A stretch of 64,000 nt of DNA from Dyella_B sp035503745 (GTDB lineage: Bacteria > Pseudomonadota > Gammaproteobacteria > Xanthomonadales > Rhodanobacteraceae): assembly GCF_035503745.1 (NCBI RefSeq), contig NZ_DATJTC010000043.1, positions 62,001 to 126,000 of the forward strand, read 5' to 3'. This document shows, piece after piece, positions 59,848-64,000 of the stretch (positions are counted from its first letter, which is position 1; the number at the start of each line of letters is the position of its first letter). The notes under the pieces are model-generated. The model saw only the letters and a program-made list of their open reading frames with translations. It was not told where the DNA came from and did not search any database. A program made the position numbers and the translations under genes.

Positions 59848-60203
59848 CCGGCGCCCGTGGCCGATTTGCGTTTCACGCCCGCGCCGAGCGTGCCGATCAG
59901 CAGCAGCGTTAGAAACACTTCAAGCAGCGCCAGCCAGCGCTCCTGTGCCGAGCTCCAGCTTTCGGCAACGCCATGGCAAAAATAAAACAAACTTAAGATA
60001 CCCACCCAAAGCAGCGCGCGACGCATGTTGCGCAGCGCGAGCAAGGGCAGCAGCAGGGGCATCACTGCGATGGCGAGCGCCGCGGCCATGGGTATGTGTT
60101 GTGGCGGAAACATCCAGGCATACCACACGCATTGCAGCGCGATCAGCGCCATCCACGTGAACAGGCCGATGCGATCGACTGCCGCAAGCGGCGCGCGCAT
60201 CAT
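59844..60203 (-). CDS. DUF2069 membrane protein
   Basis: 119 aa with about four membrane segments (TWMALIALQCVWYAWMF, ALAIAVMPLLLPLLAL). DUF2069 members sit next to wrbA in many gammaproteobacteria; function unknown. It begins within the wrbA stop codon (ATGA overlap), so the two are translationally coupled. Confidence 0.88.
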   Translation of the reverse strand: MMRAPLAAVDRIGLFTWMALIALQCVWYAWMFPPQHIPMAAALAIAVMPLLLPLLALRNMRRALLWVGILSLFYFCHGVAESWSSAQERWLALLEVFLTLLLIGTLGAGVKRKSATGAG

Positions 60204-60796
60204 GGCGCCGCCAGCTTGCGCGCGGCGTCGGCAAGGCGCCTGCCCAGTGCGCGGGCCAGCTCGCGTTCGTGTTCGGTGATGGCGTTGTCGCCCTTGGGGC
60301 CGGCGACATGGCTGGCGCCATAGGGCGTGCCGCCGCTCAGCGTGCTGGTGAGGGCAGGCTCGGTATAGGGAAGGCCCAGCAGCAACATGCCGTGGTGGAG
60401 CAGCGGCAGCGCCATGCTCAGCAAGGTCGACTCCTGCCCGCCATGCATGGTGCTGGTGGCGGTGAACACGGCCGCGGGTTTGCCCGCCAGCGTGCCGCTC
60501 GCCCATTCGGCGCCGGTGCCGTCGAGGAAGTGCTTCAACGGCGCGGCCATGTTGCCGAAGCGGGTGGGACTGCCCAGCGCCAGGCCCGAACATTCGTGCA
60601 GGTCCTGGCGGGTGACGTACGGCGCACCCTCCTCAGGCTCGGGCGGTTGGGCCTGTTCGGTGACAGGCGCCACCGGGGGCACCTGGCGCAGGCGCGCACG
60701 TGCGCCGGGTACTTCCTCCACGCCCCGCGCAATCAGGCGGGCCAGTTGGGCGGTGTGGCCGTTGCGGCTGTAGTACAGCACCAGGATGTCATTCAT
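60200..60796 (-). CDS. wrbA: NAD(P)H:quinone oxidoreductase, WrbA type
   Basis: 198 aa flavodoxin-fold enzyme. LVLYYSRNGHTAQLARLIARG binds FMN phosphate; GLALGSPTRFGNMAAPLKHFLD and VFTATSTMHGGQESTLLSM are WrbA signatures. It would reduce quinones by two electrons, limiting radical formation. It is coupled to the DUF2069 gene. Confidence 0.94.
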   Translation of the reverse strand: MNDILVLYYSRNGHTAQLARLIARGVEEVPGARARLRQVPPVAPVTEQAQPPEPEEGAPYVTRQDLHECSGLALGSPTRFGNMAAPLKHFLDGTGAEWASGTLAGKPAAVFTATSTMHGGQESTLLSMALPLLHHGMLLLGLPYTEPALTSTLSGGTPYGASHVAGPKGDNAITEHERELARALGRRLADAARKLAAP

Positions 60797-60854
60797 GCGT
60801 TTGGGCGGTTAAGACTGGATGGGTTAGTGTACGTGCGACACCAGGGATGTTGAT

Positions 60855-62126
60855 ATGAACCTGCGCTTCAACCGGGATCGCACCCTCACCTTCGGCCATT
60901 TTCTCTGGCAGCGCTTTCTCAACGACAAGTGCTTCGAGACGGCCGGCGCGTTGTCCTACACCACGCTGGTGTCGCTGGTGCCGCTCACCGTGGCCGTGTT
61001 GGCGATGTTCGCGGCCTTCCCGATGTTCGAGGAGGCGCGCGATACGCTGATCAATTTCGTCTTCAGCAACTTTGTGCCGGCCGCGGGCGAAACAGTACAG
61101 AAAGCGCTGCTGGATTTCGCCTCCAACGCGCGCAAGCTCACCGGCATCAGCATCCTGGTGATGCTGTTCAGTGCCGTGTCGATGATGAACAGCATCGAGG
61201 ATCGGCTCAACCGCATCTGGCAGGTGCGCAACCACCGGCCATGGGGGCCGCGCCTGTTGCTGTATTGGGCGGCGCTGACCCTGGGGCCGATCCTGGTGGT
61301 CGGCGGCATCGCCGTGACCTCCTACGTGGCCGCGGTGCCGATGCTCCGCGATGCGCGCGATCAACTGGGCATCGGGCAGCAATTGCTCAAGGCGCTGCCG
61401 TTCGTGGTGACCTACCTGACGTTGTGGCTGCTCTACACCACCGTGCCCAATCGCCGCGTCAACAAGCGCGACACGGCGATCGGCGCCTTGCTGGGGGCAA
61501 TCTTGTTCGAACTGGCACGCTGGATGTTCACGCATTATGTCCAGCATGCGCAGAACTACCAGCAGATCTACGGCGCGCTGGCGATCGTTCCGCTGCTGCT
61601 GTTGTGGATCTACCTGTCGTGGGTGATCGTGATTCTCTGCGCGTCGGTGGCTGCCTCGGTGTCGGCATTCGAATATCAGGCGCCTTGCGATGTGCTGCCG
61701 GAGGGTTCGGAATTTCTTGCCCTGCTGGTGGTGTTGCGCCACTTCGTCGACGCGCAGCGCAACGGAGTAGCGCTGGATCCCGCTACCGTGCGGATGGCCG
61801 AACCGTGCCTGCGCAGCGAATCGATCGCAGCTTATTTCGAAGCGCTCGCGCGCGCCGATTTGATTCACCGCCGCGAATCAGGAGGCTGGATGCTGGCGCG
61901 TAGCCTGGACAGCACCGATTTGCTGCGTGTGTACTCGCGCAGTGGATACCCGCTGCCGCTCAACCCGGTGCAACAGGCCGCGGCGTCGCGCATCGAGTTG
62001 CCGCCGGAGCTTCTTTCGGTGCTCGACGAGCTGGCCCGTTCCATCGATACGACCTTGGGCACGCGGCTGGACAAGGTTTATCCTGTACGGACCCCGCCCA
62101 TTGTCCCGTCCCCGGAATCCGAATGA
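60855..62126 (+). CDS. YihY-family inner membrane protein
   Basis: 423 aa. The C-terminal part is a cytoplasmic extension of about 130 residues; the N-terminal part has about six membrane segments with CFETAGALSYTTLVSLVPLTVAVLAMF and NRIWQVRNHRPWGPRLLLYWAALTLGPILV. Called UPF0761/YihY and formerly RNase BN by mistake; its function is unknown. It overlaps the following thioredoxin gene by 4 bp. Confidence 0.9.
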   Translation: MNLRFNRDRTLTFGHFLWQRFLNDKCFETAGALSYTTLVSLVPLTVAVLAMFAAFPMFEEARDTLINFVFSNFVPAAGETVQKALLDFASNARKLTGISILVMLFSAVSMMNSIEDRLNRIWQVRNHRPWGPRLLLYWAALTLGPILVVGGIAVTSYVAAVPMLRDARDQLGIGQQLLKALPFVVTYLTLWLLYTTVPNRRVNKRDTAIGALLGAILFELARWMFTHYVQHAQNYQQIYGALAIVPLLLLWIYLSWVIVILCASVAASVSAFEYQAPCDVLPEGSEFLALLVVLRHFVDAQRNGVALDPATVRMAEPCLRSESIAAYFEALARADLIHRRESGGWMLARSLDSTDLLRVYSRSGYPLPLNPVQQAAASRIELPPELLSVLDELARSIDTTLGTRLDKVYPVRTPPIVPSPESE

Positions 62127-62602
62127 TGAAGTTGCCGCGTTTATCCATGCTCCTGGCGCTGCTGGCCGCTTGCGCGCTGTCCGCGCCGGCCTGGGCCGCC
62201 ATGCCCGCACAGCCCACGTTGAAAGTCACCACGCTCGACGGCAAGCCCTATGATCTGGCAGCGCAGCGCGGGCATTGGGTGATCGTCAACTTCTGGGCGA
62301 CCTGGTGCGGGCCCTGCATCAAGGAAATTCCCGGCATCGCCCATTTCGTTGCCACGCATCCGAATGTGCGCGCGATCGGCATTGCCTATGAAGACACCGA
62401 GCCGTCGGACATTCGCGCGTTTCTGGCCAAGCACCCGGTCACTTATCCCATCGCGCAAGTCACCATGGACAAGCCGTTGAAGGATTTCGACGAACCGCTC
62501 GGCTTGCCGACCACCTGGCTGATCGGCCCGGACGGCAAGGTCGCCAAACATTTCACGGGCCCGATCACGGCCACCGATCTGGCCGCCGCGATCGGGCATT
62601 AA
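62123..62602 (+). CDS. TlpA-like secreted thioredoxin
   Basis: 159 aa. A signal peptide ends near AWA; the active site is FWATWCGPCIKEIP, and PLGLPTTWLIGPDGKVAKHF contains the cis-Pro region. TlpA/ResA-like proteins reduce cytochrome c or metal-chaperone thiols in the periplasm. It is coupled to the YihY gene upstream and followed 4 bp later by acylphosphatase. Confidence 0.92.
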   Translation: MMKLPRLSMLLALLAACALSAPAWAAMPAQPTLKVTTLDGKPYDLAAQRGHWVIVNFWATWCGPCIKEIPGIAHFVATHPNVRAIGIAYEDTEPSDIRAFLAKHPVTYPIAQVTMDKPLKDFDEPLGLPTTWLIGPDGKVAKHFTGPITATDLAAAIGH

Positions 62603-62606
62603 GCGC

Positions 62607-62873
62607 ATGAACGGCGCGCGTTTCCATGTGAGTGGCCGCGTGCAGGGCGTGTTTTTTCGCGCAAGCACGCGCCGGGAAGCGTTGCGGCTCGGCCTGCGCG
62701 GCTATGCGCGAAACCTCGCCGATGGCGGGGTCGAAGTTATCGCTTGCGGTACGCCGGAGGCACTGGGCGAGCTGGAGCAATGGCTGTGGCAGGGACCACC
62801 CGCGGCGCGGGTGGAGAAGGTTGTGCGCGGCGACTACACCGACACGGTGGCCGACGGATTCGACGTTTCCTGA
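62607..62873 (+). CDS. acyP: acylphosphatase
   Basis: 88 aa with the full family core FHVSGRVQGVFFRASTRREA (catalytic Arg) and GYARNLADGGVEVIACG (catalytic Asn). It hydrolyses acyl phosphates such as 1,3-bisphosphoglycerate. It is the last gene of the YihY-TlpA group. Confidence 0.95.
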   Translation: MNGARFHVSGRVQGVFFRASTRREALRLGLRGYARNLADGGVEVIACGTPEALGELEQWLWQGPPAARVEKVVRGDYTDTVADGFDVS

Positions 62874-63011
62874 GCGAAGCTGCCCGTTAAATCACGCGTG
62901 TTGGCGCTGCGCGCCGTCAACGATTCAAGCCGGCTAGTTCCCGCTGCAGCATTTCCATGCGTTGGGCGCAGTGCTGCGCCGGCTTGCTTATGGGCATGCC
63001 GCTGCGAAACG

Positions 63012-64000
63012 CTATAAATCGACGTCCGTCGGTGGGCGGCCGATGCGATGGCGGGCGCTGATCGCGCGCACCGCGCGGCGAAAGTCGCGCGCGAAGCCTT
63101 GCATGTCAAACAGCGCGTTGTGCGTGCGCTGCTGGGTGATGTGGTGGCGCAGTGTCGCCAGGGCGTGGGTGTCGTTGCCCAGTGCGGTGGCCATGCCGAT
63201 AAAGGATACGTTGTCGCCCGTGATGAGCTCGGGCAGGCCCAGTTGCTGCAGCATGCTGGTGACGGTGCGTCCGGCGAAGGTGTCGCCGGTGCGCGTCAGC
63301 ACCGGACAGCCGGCCCAGATCGCATCGGCGGCGGCCGCGCGCGCGTTGATCGGAAGCGCGTCCAGGTACAAATCCACGTGCGCATAGCGGGCAAGGTAAT
63401 CGGCGTAGGGCATGTGCGGCATGAACACCATGCGCTCGGGGGCAACCTCGAGCGCGCCGGCGGCGGCACGCAGGCGCTCGTTGGTATCGGCCGGCCCGCT
63501 CAGCAGCCACAGCACGCTGCGCGGCACCTGCTTGAGAATCAGCATGCAGCGTGCGAACACCGCCGGATTGATGGCGTAGGTCTCCTGGAAACAGGCGAAC
63601 ACCACGCCTTGCGCCGGCAGGCCGCAGGTGTCTCGCGGGGGCGGTTTGCCGATGTGGCGGGTTGGATCGTTCGGTTGCGGGCAGCGCGGCAGGCGAATCA
63701 CTTTTTCGCTCACGTGCTCGCGCAGTGCGGGCGGCAGCGTGGCGGCGTCGGACAGCACGTAGTCCATCCACGGTGCGCCGGAACTGCCCGCGAAACCCAG
63801 CCAGCTCACTTGCACGGGTGCGGCGCGCAGCGACATCAACTGGGCATTGCCGCGTCCGCGATAGCCACCGAGATCGAAAAGAATCTCGATGGCGGTGCCG
63901 TGAATGAGGCTGGCGATCTGCGCATGCGTCAGCGCCGAGACATCATGCAGCGTTGCGGCGGCGCCAAGGCGGCGCCGCACTTCGCCGCCGTCGTCGGGCG
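63012..64000 (-). CDS. SPINDLY/O-GlcNAc transferase-type glycosyltransferase, C-terminal part
   Basis: A partial gene: the frame is still open at the right edge, and at least 329 residues are visible. LTHAQIASLIHGTAIEILFDLGGYRGRGNAQLMSLRAAPVQVSWLGFAGSSG, VVFACFQETYAINPAVFARCMLIL and AAADAIWAGCPVLTRTG are Glyco_transf_41 motifs. The N-terminal TPR repeats would lie beyond the window. Such proteins may glycosylate proteins with GlcNAc or fucose-type sugars; the target is unknown. Confidence 0.88.
   Translation of the reverse strand, partial: PDDGGEVRRRLGAAATLHDVSALTHAQIASLIHGTAIEILFDLGGYRGRGNAQLMSLRAAPVQVSWLGFAGSSGAPWMDYVLSDAATLPPALREHVSEKVIRLPRCPQPNDPTRHIGKPPPRDTCGLPAQGVVFACFQETYAINPAVFARCMLILKQVPRSVLWLLSGPADTNERLRAAAGALEVAPERMVFMPHMPYADYLARYAHVDLYLDALPINARAAAADAIWAGCPVLTRTGDTFAGRTVTSMLQQLGLPELITGDNVSFIGMATALGNDTHALATLRHHITQQRTHNALFDMQGFARDFRRAVRAISARHRIGRPPTDVDL

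Noticed and set aside
62917..62997. 26-codon minus-strand ORF upstream of the SPINDLY gene end
   Set aside because: It is very short, has no clear ribosome-binding site and no known similarity; it may be chance.
1..64000. CRISPR array, rRNA operon, complete prophage or intact insertion sequence
   Set aside because: No array of spaced identical repeats, rRNA sequence, transposase or phage structural gene was seen; only an integrase relic remains.

Overview
This 64 kb window is GC-rich gammaproteobacterial chromosome. The gene orders and protein sequences look most like Xanthomonadales, especially the Rhodanobacteraceae type (Dyella, Frateuria, Rhodanobacter). That placement is an inference from recognised families (kdsD-kdsC-lptCAB-rpoN-hpf-hprK-rapZ-PTS, asmA-mutY-yggX, coaD next to an Xanthomonadales-type lipoprotein, yfhL); no 16S gene is present. 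Most of the window is dense housekeeping sequence in short operons, many with 1 to 8 bp start/stop overlaps.

Layout. 0.1-10.3 kb (minus strand): lipopolysaccharide Kdo synthesis and LPS export (kdsD, kdsC, lptC, lptA, lptB), then sigma-54 (rpoN), hibernation factor, HPr kinase, RapZ, and a permease-less PTS (mannose-type EIIA, HPr, enzyme I). 10.5-20 kb: a BolA protein, murA, a DUF3108 protein, purN and purM (separated by an inverted pair of intergenic repeats), a DUF2066 protein, a CDP-alcohol phosphatidyltransferase, an AI-2E-family permease, hda, a start-less DUF2164 gene and small VOC/ABM-like genes. 20-28 kb: suhB, trmJ, a CNNM/CorC protein, a DUF47-PiT phosphate pair, an alkyltransferase-like protein and recQ. 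28-33.5 kb: secreted and redox genes (MliC-like, thioredoxin and CcdA, tandem PepSY) and a MASE1 membrane protein with a degenerate kinase tail.

33.5-37.3 kb is the most accessory-looking part. It holds a truncated ORF, an orphan HigA-type antitoxin, a tyrosine-integrase remnant, and a sulfide/persulfide-response module: a BigR/SqrR-type ArsR repressor with its two cysteines, a perfect inverted repeat in the divergent promoter, an ETHE1/Blh-type metallohydrolase and two half-size YeeE/YedE sulfur permeases. An unexplained stretch of about 640 bp follows, then tRNA-Phe.

37.4-64 kb: asmA-mutY-yggX, ftsY, rsmD, coaD, yfhL, ggt, two MBL-fold enzymes (one a class B3 beta-lactamase type), a TMEM43 protein, a minus-strand group (cdd, nitroreductase, exonuclease, NUDIX), a transhydrogenase operon whose pntAA is separated from pntAB-pntB by an opposing sigma-factor module, sufT, a short asparaginase, an AidB-like dehydrogenase, wrbA, a YihY-family membrane protein, a TlpA-like thioredoxin, an acylphosphatase and, at the right edge, the C-terminal part of a SPINDLY-type glycosyltransferase.

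No rRNA genes, CRISPR arrays, intact insertion sequences or complete prophage were seen. The best candidates for something unusual are the 33.5-37.3 kb module, the start-less DUF2164 gene, the pseudokinase-like MASE1 protein, the sigma-factor module inside the pnt locus, and a long near-perfect palindrome at 50.6 kb.
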